Assembly (NCBI GenBank): GCA_964403525.1
Contig: CAYOGE010000003.1
Location: 1 to 64,000 of the forward strand
From: JAJTGZ01 sp964403525
Lineage (GTDB): Bacteria; Planctomycetota; Phycisphaerae; Phycisphaerales; UBA1924
Reading direction: 5' to 3'
Length of the DNA stretch: 64,000 nucleotides
In this document: positions 32,679 to 41,021 of the stretch, in pieces
Position numbering within the stretch: position 1 is the stretch's first letter
Layout of the letters: each line of letters begins with the position of its first letter
The notes under the pieces: model-generated
Database searches by the model: none
What the model was told of the DNA's origin: nothing
The model's input: the letters and a program-made list of their open reading frames with translations, nothing else
Translations under genes and position numbers: made by a program

Positions 32679-34535
32679 ATGGCAAGCAATTCACGCCCGA
32701 TAGCGATCGCCTGTGTCCTTTGGGCCTTGGCAGCTGGTCACTTAGGCGCCGACCCGATCCCGGCGACACCGCTGGACTTCCTGCTGCCCGGCACACAGCC
32801 GGGCATGGTGCCCAATGGGACGCTCCTGGACGCAAGCAACTGTCGCGCCTGCCATGGGAACATCAACAATAACGACCCGTACGCAACGTGGTCGGGCAGC
32901 TTGATGGGGCAGGCGGCCCGCGATCCGCTCTTCTTCGCGCAGATGGCACTGGCGAATCAGGATGTGGCAAACGCCGGCTCGTACTGCATGCGCTGCCACG
33001 TCCCCACGGCCCAGGTCTCGGGCCATGTGCAGCCGCCCAACGGCACCGGGCTCACGTCGTTGGATATGGACGGCGTTTCCTGTCACCTGTGCCACTCGAT
33101 GGTGGACCCAGTCTACAACGCCTCGACAAGCCCCTCGGTCGACCAACAGATCCTCGCTGCGCTCGGACCGCTGGCCCCGCAGTATTACGGGAACGCGATG
33201 TTCGTGCTCGATCCGACCGGTCTTCGGCGAGGCCCCCGCGTGCCGGCCGCGCTGCACGACGCCGTGAGGTCGGACTTCTTCACAAGCGGCAACATGTGCG
33301 GCACGTGCCACGAGGTGGGCAACGTTGCCACCATCAAGCAGCCCGACGGAACGTACCGGTACAACCCCATGAACCAGGCGCCCGACGACCTCAACCCGGC
33401 GCACCAGTTCCCACTCGAACGAACCTTCAGCGAATGGCGCCTCAGTTCGTTCGCCGCGGGAGGGGTGAACATGGGCGGGCGGTTTGGCGGCGCAGGGGTG
33501 ACCGTTGTCTCGACGTGCCAGTCGTGCCACATGCCGCGCGTTGCCGACCGCAGCTGCATCGTCGGCCCCAACCGCCCGGATATGGCACGGCACGATTTCG
33601 CTGGCGCCTCGGCGCAGGTTCTGGACATCATCGCCGCGCACACGGCCGGCGACCCGGCCGTGAACCAGCAGAACATCACCAAGGGCCGAGCCAAGGCCGT
33701 TGACATGCTCACACGCGCCGCGAGCATTTCGGCCACACAGGCCGGGGCCACGCTCACCGCTCGGGTCACCAACGAGTCGGGCCACAAGCTTCCAACGGGG
33801 CACATCGAGGGCCGGCGCGTTTGGCTGAACGTGCGGTTCTCTGATGCTGAGGGTACCCTGGTCGGAGAGTACGGCGCCTATCACAGCCTGACCGCCGAGC
33901 TCGACACCGACACGACAACCGTCTTTGAGATGCACGTCGGGCTCGACAGCTACGCCGAGGCCGTCACCGGTTTCCCCGCCGGGCCGACGGGCCGGATGTC
34001 GCTCGCCAACACGATCGTCAAGGACAACCGGATCCCGCCGCGCGGCTTCAACAACGCCGCGTTCGCCGCCGCCGGTGCGCCCGTTGTCGCGGCGGCCTAC
34101 GCCGACGGCCAGTACTGGGCCGATGTCCCCTACGCGATCCCCGCCAGCGCCGCCCGCGCAACCGTGACGCTCTACTACCAGAACACGCCGCGCGATTACA
34201 TCGAGCACCTGCGCGACGCCAACACCACCGACTACTGGGGCCAACTCCTCCACGACCTGTGGGTGCAGACCGGCAAGGGAGCGCCCATCGAGATGACCGC
34301 GCTGACGCTCGACCTCACGCCGCGCTGCGCAGCCGACATCGGCCAGACCGGCGGCGTGCCCGGCACCGACGGGCGCCTCGACAACAACGACTTCATCGTC
34401 TTTATCGACCGCTTCTTCTCGCAGGCTCCTTCCGCGGATGTCGGCTCCACCGGCGGCGCACACGGCCCCGACGGCCAGTTCGACAACAACGACTTCATCG
34501 TCTTCATCGACTTGTTCTTCACGCCCTGCCTCTAG
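32679..34535 (+). CDS. Secreted pentaheme c-type cytochrome with Phycisphaerae-type C-terminal repeats
   Basis: A 618-aa exported protein with a signal peptide (AIACVLWALAAGHLGA). Five CxxCH heme sites are present: CRACH, CMRCH, CHLCH, CGTCH and CQSCH, all in the first 300 residues, in the multiheme cytochrome c554-like arrangement. The second half has no heme. The C-terminus has two near-identical units, DIGQTGGVPGTDGRLDNNDF and DVGSTGGAHGPDGQFDNNDF, each followed by IVFIDxFF, a calcium-loop-like module common in exported Phycisphaerae proteins. The ATG has GTGGAGA upstream. It is likely to receive or deliver electrons with the divergent polyferredoxin; the terminal substrate is unknown. Confidence 0.85.
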   Translation: MASNSRPIAIACVLWALAAGHLGADPIPATPLDFLLPGTQPGMVPNGTLLDASNCRACHGNINNNDPYATWSGSLMGQAARDPLFFAQMALANQDVANAGSYCMRCHVPTAQVSGHVQPPNGTGLTSLDMDGVSCHLCHSMVDPVYNASTSPSVDQQILAALGPLAPQYYGNAMFVLDPTGLRRGPRVPAALHDAVRSDFFTSGNMCGTCHEVGNVATIKQPDGTYRYNPMNQAPDDLNPAHQFPLERTFSEWRLSSFAAGGVNMGGRFGGAGVTVVSTCQSCHMPRVADRSCIVGPNRPDMARHDFAGASAQVLDIIAAHTAGDPAVNQQNITKGRAKAVDMLTRAASISATQAGATLTARVTNESGHKLPTGHIEGRRVWLNVRFSDAEGTLVGEYGAYHSLTAELDTDTTTVFEMHVGLDSYAEAVTGFPAGPTGRMSLANTIVKDNRIPPRGFNNAAFAAAGAPVVAAAYADGQYWADVPYAIPASAARATVTLYYQNTPRDYIEHLRDANTTDYWGQLLHDLWVQTGKGAPIEMTALTLDLTPRCAADIGQTGGVPGTDGRLDNNDFIVFIDRFFSQAPSADVGSTGGAHGPDGQFDNNDFIVFIDLFFTPCL

Positions 34536-34595
34536 CCCCTCCCCCCCTCCCCCCCTCCCTTCCCCCACTCTCCCCACTGACTGAAAGGACTCAGC

Positions 34596-35303
34596 ATGAA
34601 CCAGACACTCACCAGCAACGACCGCGTCGGCGAGATCGTCGCCAACCACCCGCAGGCGGCCCGCATCTTCGAACGGCTCGGCATCGACTACTGCTGCAGC
34701 GGCGGGCGCACGCTCGAACAGGCCTGCCAGCGCAAGGGGATCGACGCCTCAGCCGTCACCGCCGAGGTCGCCGACTTGATCTCCGGCAGCGGCGACCGGG
34801 GCGAGCGCTGGACCGACCGCACCATGACCGAGGTCGCCGACCACATCGAGCAGTTCCACCACGCCTACCTCAAGACCGAGCTGCCGCGGCTCACCGCGCT
34901 GATCGAGAAGGTGAACAACGCCCACGGTGACCGCCACCCCGAGCTCGCCGAGGTGTCACGCGTCTTCGAGGCCTTCCGCGCCGAGATGACCGACCACATG
35001 CGCAAGGAAGAGGAGGTTCTCTTCCCCGCCGCGCGGAAGCTCGACACCGCCCGCTCAATCGACGGCTTCGAGTGGCTCGTGCGTGGGCCGCTCATGTGCC
35101 TGGTCCACGAGCACGAAGAGGCGGGGCAGGCCCTCGCCCGCATGCGCCAGCTCACCGGCGGCTACACGCCCCCCGCCAACGCCTGCGCCACCTACCGCGT
35201 CATGCTCGACAGCCTCGAACGGCTCGAGGCCGACACGCACCAGCACGTGCACAAAGAGAACAACATCCTCTTCGAGAAGATGCACAACCGCCTCGCCTCC
35301 TGA
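34596..35303 (+). CDS. ric: Iron-sulfur cluster repair di-iron protein, Ric/YtfE/ScdA
   Basis: Cytosolic protein that restores Fe-S clusters damaged by nitric oxide or oxidants. The 235-aa chain has the ScdA N-terminal domain (GEIVANHPQAARIFERLGIDYCCSGGRTLEQAC) and a hemerythrin-like domain with His and Glu ligands of the di-iron site (IEQFHHAYLKTELPR, HMRKEEEVLFP, HEHEEAGQAL, HQHVHKENNILFEK). AAAGGA precedes the ATG at good spacing. It lies 60 bp after the cytochrome gene across a C-rich spacer, and a terminator follows, so it may be the end of that transcription unit. Confidence 0.93.
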   Translation: MNQTLTSNDRVGEIVANHPQAARIFERLGIDYCCSGGRTLEQACQRKGIDASAVTAEVADLISGSGDRGERWTDRTMTEVADHIEQFHHAYLKTELPRLTALIEKVNNAHGDRHPELAEVSRVFEAFRAEMTDHMRKEEEVLFPAARKLDTARSIDGFEWLVRGPLMCLVHEHEEAGQALARMRQLTGGYTPPANACATYRVMLDSLERLEADTHQHVHKENNILFEKMHNRLAS

Positions 35304-35362
35304 CCCCCTACCCCCCGCCCCACCCCCGCTCCATCCCTCCCACTCTCGACATCACTCCGAAG

Positions 35363-35399
35363 CCCCGTGTGCTGCTGGCTCCTGCGCGCGGGGTTTCTT
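35363..35399 (+). terminator. Probable Rho-independent terminator after ric
   Basis: Arms 35363-35371 (CCCCGTGTG) and 35385-35393 (CGCGCGGGG) pair over 9 bp with two G-T wobbles around a 13-nt loop, then TTTCTTGTTGTT follows. Confidence 0.55.
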
Positions 35400-35422
35400 G
35401 TTGTTCCCATCCTCCCCCGCGC

Positions 35423-36193
35423 TCACTCAAACCGCAGGTGCTTGACGCTCTGGCCGCTGTCACGCAGGTCGCGCAGCGCCTCGATGCCGATATCCAGGTG
35501 CTTGCCGACGAACGACGCCGTCACCGCCGAGTCGCTCGCGGCGGTCTTGACACCCTCGGGCGTCATCGGGTTGTCGCTCACCAGCAGCAGCGCACCCTTG
35601 GGGATGTGGTTGACAAACCCCACCACGAAGATCGTCGCCGTCTCCATGTCGATGCCGCTGCAGCGGATCGACCGGAGGTACTCCTTGAACTTCTCGTCGT
35701 GCTCCCACACGCGCCGGTTGGTGGTGTAGACCGTGCCCGTCCAGTAGTCGCACCCGTTGCTGATGATCGACTCGCTCACCGCGCGCTGGAGCCGGAAGCT
35801 CGGCAGCGCGGGGACCTCCTGCGGCAGGTAGTCGTTGCTGGTCCCCTCGCCGCGGATGGCCGCGATGGGGAGGATGAAGTCGCCCAGTTTCTCTTTCTTC
35901 AGCCCGCCGCACTTGCCCAGGAAGAGCACCGCCTCCGGCTGCACCACGCTCAGCAGGTCCATGCAGGTGGCGGCCATCGCGCTACCCATGCCGAAGTTGA
36001 TGATCGTGATCCCCTCCGCCGTCGCCGAGGCCATCGCCCGGTCGCGCCCTTCCACGGGCACACCGTAGCGCTTGGCGAACATCTCGACGTAGTTCATGAA
36101 GTTGACCAGCAGGATGTACCGCCCCACCTGCTCGGCCTTGAGCCCGGTGTACCGCGGCAGCCAGTCGCGCACGATGTCATCTTTGCTCAGCAT
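35423..36193 (-). CDS. amn: AMP nucleosidase
   Basis: Hydrolyses AMP to adenine and ribose 5-phosphate. The 256-aa product matches the short single-domain form known from Bacteroidetes and planctomycetes: WLPRYTG at the start, ITIINFGMGSAMAATCMDLL, FLGKCGGL, AAIRGEGTSNDY, TTNRRVWEHD and DMETATIF in nucleoside-phosphorylase order. Adenine released here could feed the adenine deaminase at 49873-51603, although the two are not linked. TACGCT lies 10 nt before ATG 36193. The neighbouring tRNA-Thr gene is on the same strand upstream. Confidence 0.93.
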   Translation of the reverse strand: MLSKDDIVRDWLPRYTGLKAEQVGRYILLVNFMNYVEMFAKRYGVPVEGRDRAMASATAEGITIINFGMGSAMAATCMDLLSVVQPEAVLFLGKCGGLKKEKLGDFILPIAAIRGEGTSNDYLPQEVPALPSFRLQRAVSESIISNGCDYWTGTVYTTNRRVWEHDEKFKEYLRSIRCSGIDMETATIFVVGFVNHIPKGALLLVSDNPMTPEGVKTAASDSAVTASFVGKHLDIGIEALRDLRDSGQSVKHLRFE

Positions 36194-36293
36194 CAGTGCC
36201 GGGAGCGTACGAGGCCGCAGGGCGAGAAGTGCCCGCTTCCGCCCCCCGACTCGCCGCCCCCCCCCACTCGCCGCTCCCCCGCCATCTCGCCAA

Positions 36294-36366
36294 AGCCACC
36301 GACAGGAGTCGAACCTGCGACATTCGCTTTACAAAAGCGATGCTCTACCAACTGAGCTACGGTGGC
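36294..36366 (-). tRNA. tRNA-Thr (anticodon TGT)
   Basis: A 73-nt cloverleaf on the minus strand. The acceptor GCCACCG (5' end at 36366) pairs with CGGTGGC near 36295, the D arm is AGCTCAGTTGGTAGAGC, the anticodon arm is TCGCT-TTTGTAA-AGCGA with anticodon TGT, and the T arm contains GGTTCGACTCC. CCA is not encoded. It reads ACA (Thr). Confidence 0.97.
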
Positions 36367-36484
36367 AACGGGGTGAGTTTAGGCAAAAAGAGAGCCTCAG
36401 ATCAGCCCCCACGCCGCCTGCCCCCCCACACAGAGGCCCGACTGGAAGGGAGGGCGCCCTGCGGCCAAGGCGTGCCAAAGCAAA

Positions 36485-36511
36485 GAGCCCCGGGCTCCAG
36501 CCCCGGGGCTC
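36485..36511 (-). terminator. GC hairpin, probable terminator of the FN3-like gene
   Basis: Perfect 10-bp inverted repeat (GAGCCCCGGG at 36485-36494, CCCGGGGCTC at 36502-36511) with a 7-nt loop. On the minus strand TTTGCTTT follows, 46 bp after the stop of the minus-strand gene at 36557. Confidence 0.55.
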
Positions 36512-36556
36512 GTGACCTTCTTCTCTCGCGACTGGCGACTCGCGACTCGCGACTAC

Positions 36557-37219
36557 TCAAGCAGCCATCGACGCGTTGCCGTTGTACCCGACCGCGCCGC
36601 CCGCGCCGAACTGCACCGCGACGGGCTGGCTGGCGACCGACGTCTGCTGGCCGCGGACGGCCTGCACCTGGTACTGGCACGACGTGGTGCCAGCGGGGAC
36701 GGTGCCATCTACGAACGTCTTCTTGCCGATATAGCCGATCTGCGTAAAGGTGCTGTTGCCCGCCAGCTTGCGGAAGACGAGGTAGACGCAGCCCGTGTTG
36801 CCGGTGGCCTTCCACTTCACCGTGACGGTGCCGTTGGCGTTGGGGTCGGCCTTGGTGTCAAACGGCATCGTCGGCGGCGGGAGCACACCACCGCTGGAGG
36901 GGAGCGGGAGCTGCGCGGCGGTGTAGACCGCGTTGCGCTGGGCGATGGTCGGGCGGCTGTCGGCGTAGGTCTTCAGCGTGCGGAAGACGGTGCTCTGCTG
37001 CGCAGCCATCGCGCGGAGCGCGGCCGCTTGCAGGCCGGTGGCCTCCACCGCTGACTGGCGAGCCTTCAGCGCGTTCTGGTACGCCTCCTGCGCATCCTTG
37101 AGCAGATCGCTCAAAAGCGTGAGCGCGGGTGTGGCCAATCCAAAGCTGCCGGGGCTTGCCTCAAGAATGGGGAGACGGGTGCTGACGAAGTTCAGACGAT
37201 CGATGATGCTGTCTGCCAT
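36557..37219 (-). CDS. Unknown protein with helical N-terminus and FN3-like C-terminus
   Basis: A 220-aa protein with no signal peptide. Residues 1-110 are mainly Ala-rich helix (TLLSDLLKDAQEAYQNALKARQSAVEATGLQAAALRAMAAQ), possibly coiled coil. After a Pro-rich linker, residues about 125-215 have the beta pattern of a fibronectin type III domain (TVTVKWKATGNTGCVYLVFRKLAG, FTQIGYIGKKTFVDGTVPAGTTSCQYQVQAVRG). I do not recognise the full-length family. AGGATTC precedes the ATG. Confidence 0.65.
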   Translation of the reverse strand: MADSIIDRLNFVSTRLPILEASPGSFGLATPALTLLSDLLKDAQEAYQNALKARQSAVEATGLQAAALRAMAAQQSTVFRTLKTYADSRPTIAQRNAVYTAAQLPLPSSGGVLPPPTMPFDTKADPNANGTVTVKWKATGNTGCVYLVFRKLAGNSTFTQIGYIGKKTFVDGTVPAGTTSCQYQVQAVRGQQTSVASQPVAVQFGAGGAVGYNGNASMAA

Positions 37220-37730
37220 TGCAGAATCCTCCGTGAACGTGCGTGCCTCCCAGCCACGCGGCCAGCGCTGCCCGCACCGCCGGGGTCATCGTGAAGCGAA
37301 ATCAGGAAGTCCAGCCCCATTGCCGGATGACCGCTCAGCCGGGTGGGCCTGTGCGGGCTGTGCGCTCTGGTGGAGACATCCCCGGCCCTTATGGGGCGCG
37401 GCGGGGCCGCATGAGGGGCATCCGGGCAAGGGTTGGAGCGATTTGGGCGAGATGGCGGGCAAGCGGCTCAAGTACCGGCTTCCACGAGCCCCGACCGTCA
37501 GGGAGCGGGTCTTTGCTCGACAGAGGCCGGACCGGCACGGGCCGTGCTTTCAGGAGCCTGGCGGATGAAAGCCGGAAGTGACCCAGCCAGCCGAAGGCTC
37601 TGCATCTATCACTTCCCTCCCCCCCGACTGCCCCCCCTTTCGATCCGCCCGCCTCACTAGCCAACGGCCAATTCACCAGTCCCGACAGGCGAGCGAAACT
37701 CGGCACGTGTTCGGGTATACTCGCCCCCAC
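37220..37730. other. Gene-free 510-bp stretch before the restriction-modification genes
   Basis: No credible gene. Open frames here lack family features. The 3' third is pyrimidine-rich with C runs (37615-37645) and ends in the TATACT promoter hexamer at 37716-37721. The segment CGAGCCCCGACCGTCAGGG near 37485 looks like a dispersed repeat, but only one copy is seen in the window. Confidence 0.5.
37716..37721 (+). promoter_or_regulatory. Candidate -10 hexamer of the restriction endonuclease gene
   Basis: TATACT ends 9 nt before ATG 37731, with no Shine-Dalgarno sequence; expected transcription start within 0-3 nt of the ATG. Confidence 0.5.
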
Positions 37731-38426
37731 ATGGCTAAGCGCCCGAGCAAGCCGAAGGACGAGCAGATACCCGCGGAGAAGGCAGGGAAGCTGTCCTTTA
37801 AGGACGCGGCCCGGGGGTTGAAGCCGGTATCGGATTCCGCCCTGCGTGGCAAGCTGCCCGACGACATTCTGGACATGTACGAAGTCCACGAGTGGAAGCA
37901 CGCCGCAGCGATCCTCAATGCCGATTTCAAGACCGAGATCGACGAGATCATCGCCGTTCTCCGCCGTCTGCGTATACGCCACGAGTACATCGTCGAAGGT
38001 GGTGGCGGCAAGTCGAAGGTCGCCAAGTGGCTGGATAAGGAACTTGGCGGGCAGGGCTGGGAAGAAAAGCGTTGGGACACGCAAATCGTGGTGGACGGCA
38101 AGGCAGCAGACAGCCCCACGCACGCCGTTGACTGCTTCAAGAACCGGGTTGCCCTTGAGCTTGAGTGGAGCAACAAAGACCCGTTCTTTGACCGCGACCT
38201 GAACAACTTCCGGCTGCTCTTCGACCTCCGCGTGATCAGCGTCGGCATCATTGTCACGAAGTCCGACGACATGGCTTCGCTCTTCGATGACCTGGGGATC
38301 TGGGACAAGTACGGCACATCAACGACGTGGATGCACAAGCTGCTTCCGCGCATCAACGGTGGCGGTGGCGGCGGATGCCCCATCCTCGTTTTCGGTATCA
38401 AGCGAGGTCTTTACGTGAAGGAGTGA
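37731..38426 (+). CDS. BglII/BstYI-family type II restriction endonuclease
   Basis: A 231-aa predicted endonuclease. The segment VALELEWSNKDPFFDRDLNNFRLLFDL (about residues 140-166) is the family hallmark: the ELE acidic pair supplies catalytic metal ligands of the PD-(D/E)xK fold, and NKDPFFDRDLNNFR is strongly conserved in BglII-like enzymes. The N-terminus (WKHAAAILNADFKTEIDEII) also fits. Family members recognise GATC-centred sites such as AGATCT or RGATCY, so a GATC-containing target is likely but not proven. The methyltransferase gene begins 3 bp downstream, giving a compact restriction-modification operon with the nuclease first. Confidence 0.85.
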   Translation: MAKRPSKPKDEQIPAEKAGKLSFKDAARGLKPVSDSALRGKLPDDILDMYEVHEWKHAAAILNADFKTEIDEIIAVLRRLRIRHEYIVEGGGGKSKVAKWLDKELGGQGWEEKRWDTQIVVDGKAADSPTHAVDCFKNRVALELEWSNKDPFFDRDLNNFRLLFDLRVISVGIIVTKSDDMASLFDDLGIWDKYGTSTTWMHKLLPRINGGGGGGCPILVFGIKRGLYVKE

Positions 38427-38429
38427 CTC

Positions 38430-39164
38430 ATGGGCGGTGGGAACAGACAATTCGATGCGACGGCGGATCTTTTGGCGTGCGGCCGGCACACGGCGGCCAC
38501 GATCCTCGCCGATCCGCCGTGGCAGTTCATCAACCGGACGGGCAAGGTTGCCCCCGAGCACAAGCGGCTCGACCGCTACCCGACGATGACGCTTGAGGAG
38601 ATCATGGAACTTCCCGTCGCGCATGTCGCCAAGGAGAAGGCGCACCTCTACCTCTGGGTGCCCAACGCGCTGATCGCCGAAGGGCTGGAGGTCATGGAGC
38701 GGTGGGGCTTCAAGTACAAGAGCAACATCGTCTGGTACAAGGTCCGCAAGGACGGCGGCCCCGACCGCCGCGGTGTCGGCTTCTACTTCCGCAACGTCAC
38801 CGAGCTCTGCCTCTTCGGCATTCGCGGCAAGAACAACCGCACCCTCAAGCCGGGAAGAACCCAACCGAACGTCGTTGTCTCCCGCAAGCGCGAGCACTCG
38901 CGCAAGCCGGACGAGATGTACAGCATCGTCGAATCGTGCAGCCCCGGTCCGCTCCTGGAGATGTTCGCCCGTCACACGCGCCCGGGGTGGATGCAGTGGG
39001 GCAACGAGGTCGGCGCGGCCAAGGCACAGCTTCACAAGGGGTATGCGGAGCGAGCCGACCGGCTCCGGATCGTCACCGTCGCCGCCAACGCCACACCGTT
39101 GTCTCGGCATACCTCGGACGACCACGGACGGCTGAAGACACTGTTTGTGCCGAACGTCGGGTGA
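38430..39164 (+). CDS. MT-A70 family DNA adenine methyltransferase
   Basis: A 244-aa N6-adenine methyltransferase of the beta class. The catalytic DPPW is in ADPPWQFINRTG near residue 30; the SAM-binding region is PGPLLEMFARHTRPGWMQWGNEV near the C-terminus; YLWVPNALIAEGLEVMERWGFKYKSNIVWYK lies between. Next to a BglII-family nuclease it should be the cognate protective enzyme. Together they form a type II restriction-modification system, probably acting on incoming phage or plasmid DNA. AAGGAG at the end of the nuclease gene serves as its ribosome site. Confidence 0.9.
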   Translation: MGGGNRQFDATADLLACGRHTAATILADPPWQFINRTGKVAPEHKRLDRYPTMTLEEIMELPVAHVAKEKAHLYLWVPNALIAEGLEVMERWGFKYKSNIVWYKVRKDGGPDRRGVGFYFRNVTELCLFGIRGKNNRTLKPGRTQPNVVVSRKREHSRKPDEMYSIVESCSPGPLLEMFARHTRPGWMQWGNEVGAAKAQLHKGYAERADRLRIVTVAANATPLSRHTSDDHGRLKTLFVPNVG

Positions 39165-39236
39165 TCAGGCCGGATCATCAAGCTCATCACCGTGCAGGAG
39201 ATCCTGGACGGGGATCATGTGGAGAAGATGTAGTCT

Positions 39237-39809
39237 TCATTTGCGCTTCCTTCTGACCTTCTGGCTGCCTCCCTTGGTGCCGACACTCATGGGCTTCTCT
39301 TCTGGACTGTTGAGCATCGAGAGGGCGAACGCGGTAGCTGTGATGTCATAAACCGCCAGCAAGGACAAGCCGGTGCAAACGAAGACGATTGCGTGAGCCA
39401 TTTTTATCTTTGTCAACAGTTGCCAGCTTGGCCAGGACACGCAAGGCACGTCAGTCTTGTTCCACACGACCGCCACGGCCGCTACGCCAATGAGGACAAC
39501 GAGCGACACCGCGTTCTTTTTGGACTTGTCGGCTGCGTCACTGAATGAAGCGCGAATGTCCGACGCCTCTTGTGCCGTCAGTGCGGGCATGCCCACGCTC
39601 GGCCGCAGTCTTTCTTGTCTATTAACTGTTCGGTCAGCGGCGTCGGGCGTGACGGTCAGCACGTAGATTGCCATCCCGATCCCCGCCGCATTCACAATGC
39701 TGATCACCGTAGCGAAAAAACCCTCTAACAGGGTGCAGTCTGCAACTCGCAGCATCATCGATCCTGCGAGGCAGGCCAAGGCGACCAAGCCGATACGGAT
39801 GACGTTCAT
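39237..39809 (-). CDS. Four-helix membrane protein of unknown function, second gene of a coupled pair
   Basis: A 190-aa membrane protein (192 aa if started at ATG 39815). Four hydrophobic helices are at about residues 3-25, 28-50, 100-118 and 138-165. The roughly 50-residue loop between helices 2 and 3 is soluble and contains DAADRTVNRQERLRPS. The C-terminus is strongly basic (KVRRKRK). The ATG 39809 overlaps the upstream stop as ATGA, so translation is coupled to the 283-aa partner. Not recognised. The pairing of a small four-helix membrane protein with a soluble protein next to restriction-modification genes recalls two-gene phage-defence systems such as Kiwa, but no sequence match is claimed. 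Base use is less GC-rich than in the flanks. Confidence 0.7.
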   Translation of the reverse strand: MNVIRIGLVALACLAGSMMLRVADCTLLEGFFATVISIVNAAGIGMAIYVLTVTPDAADRTVNRQERLRPSVGMPALTAQEASDIRASFSDAADKSKKNAVSLVVLIGVAAVAVVWNKTDVPCVSWPSWQLLTKIKMAHAIVFVCTGLSLLAVYDITATAFALSMLNSPEEKPMSVGTKGGSQKVRRKRK

Positions 39810-40657
39810 AGCCATTTGCGCAGCTGAGTCAGAATACCTTCGAGCTTGTGGAACAAGGACTGCTTCGTATCATCGTCGTCCTCGACAGCCACGGTCACGA
39901 TGTCCGGTCCTCCGGAACGAATATCCCGTCGAGGTCCTTCTTTGTCCTTCATGTCAACTTTCCAACTGCCTCCTCCCGCCTCCGCATAGGCGACTTCTGC
40001 TTCGGTCGCATCGTTCCGGTCGTATCGCAGGGTGCCATCTGGATTCTCGACGCCCGCTTTTACAAGGCTGGCGTTATGCAAAGCAGTTTGGAGCGTCAGC
40101 AGTTTGGTCAAGGGCTGCTTGCCCCCGAACATGTTGGGGGCCACGAAGACGAACGAAACCTCAAACAGCTCTGTGGCCCGTTCGACGACTGCCCAAAACG
40201 TTCCCGGGCGGGTCAGTGGTTGCACAACCACCTGTACTCTGTCGTCGTCGATTGCTGCGTTCAGCGTCGACTGCAAAATCTCCACCAACCCCTCTTCGCG
40301 GCCGCTGAAGAAGTCCGCGTTTTTTTGAACAGCGAGGACTTGTTCGCCCTTGCCGTAGAACAGAAAATGCACCCAGTCCTCAGTGTCCTCCGTGATGTCC
40401 CTAAGCCGCAGCCCGGTTGCGTCAGGAATAGTTCGATCGATCTCGCCGGGATGGCTCAGCCGACCCACCACGGCGCCTTCCGGCGTCAACTCAGCGTTGT
40501 AGATGCGGTACCGGATATTTCGGTAGATACCGCCGCCCTTGGGCTTGAGCAACGCATCTACAAGCATCCTATAGCGCGAGTCGTCATTCAAGGACTGGCT
40601 GAACAACTCAGCCCGCTCAACGGGCAAGATGCTAACACGAAACAGGAGGAGCAGCAT
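39806..40657 (-). CDS. Soluble protein of unknown function, first gene of a coupled pair
   Basis: A 283-aa protein with no membrane helix. The N-terminal half is beta-rich: RYRMLVDALLKPKGGGIYRNIRYRIYNAELTPEG, then a conserved-looking DWVHFLFYGKGEQVLAVQKNADFF. The second half contains FWAVVERATELFEVSFVFVAPNMFGGKQPLTKLLTLQ and an acidic tail with VEDDDDTKQSLFHKLEGILTQLRKWL. This pattern, in which a host protein reports on a bound chain, is seen in several uncharacterised defence-linked families, but I cannot name one. ATG 40657 is preceded by TAATCT at 6 nt. Stop overlaps the membrane-protein start. It runs convergently to the restriction-modification operon. Confidence 0.68.
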   Translation of the reverse strand: MLLLLFRVSILPVERAELFSQSLNDDSRYRMLVDALLKPKGGGIYRNIRYRIYNAELTPEGAVVGRLSHPGEIDRTIPDATGLRLRDITEDTEDWVHFLFYGKGEQVLAVQKNADFFSGREEGLVEILQSTLNAAIDDDRVQVVVQPLTRPGTFWAVVERATELFEVSFVFVAPNMFGGKQPLTKLLTLQTALHNASLVKAGVENPDGTLRYDRNDATEAEVAYAEAGGGSWKVDMKDKEGPRRDIRSGGPDIVTVAVEDDDDTKQSLFHKLEGILTQLRKWL

Positions 40658-40663
40658 TCTGGT

Positions 40664-40669
40664 AGATTA
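40664..40669 (-). promoter_or_regulatory. Candidate -10 hexamer of the two-gene unknown operon
   Basis: TAATCT on the minus strand ends 6 nt before ATG 40657; no Shine-Dalgarno sequence. Confidence 0.5.
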
Positions 40670-40676
40670 GCAGGGC

Positions 40677-41021
40677 TTCAAGGGAAAAAAAGGGGGCAAC
40701 CCGGCGGGGTGGCATCAACCGTGCCACCGCACCAGCGAGGGGCGTGTGTTGGTCCTCTGGACCGCTCCCCAACTTCTGGCTTCACTCCACTTCGCTACGT
40801 TCCGCACGGGGTCGGTGTGCCTTGATGCCTTGCCCGGGGGTTCGCAAAGGGGGCCGCCCCCTTTGCACGGCGTTGAGCGCCCCTTGTCTCTCGGCGAACC
40901 ACGCCGCGCCGGGCCCGTCTGGCGGTACTGAAATCGCAGCGCTGCAACCCGCCAACCGACGCGAATCGCAACGCCTCCTTGTGTACGCTCAGCGACGTTC
41001 CGCACGGAACCGGGAGAGCAC
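40677..41021. other. Gene-free 345-bp region with a perfect hairpin
   Basis: No convincing gene. Positions 40844-40853 and 40857-40866 (GCAAAGGGGG / CCCCCTTTGC) form a perfect 10-bp stem with a 3-nt loop. The sequence CGTTCCGCACGG occurs twice (near 40798 and 40995), suggesting repeat-derived material at the border of the accessory block. Confidence 0.45.

Noticed and set aside
37480..37520. Dispersed planctomycete repeat containing CGAGCCCCGACCGTCAGGG
   Set aside because: Only one copy occurs in the window and its pairing potential is weak, so it cannot be supported as a repeat from this sequence alone.
37389..38123. Minus-strand 244-aa ORF opposite the restriction endonuclease
   Set aside because: It is a shadow of the BglII-family gene; its sequence has no domain-like motifs and extends into the gene-free stretch.
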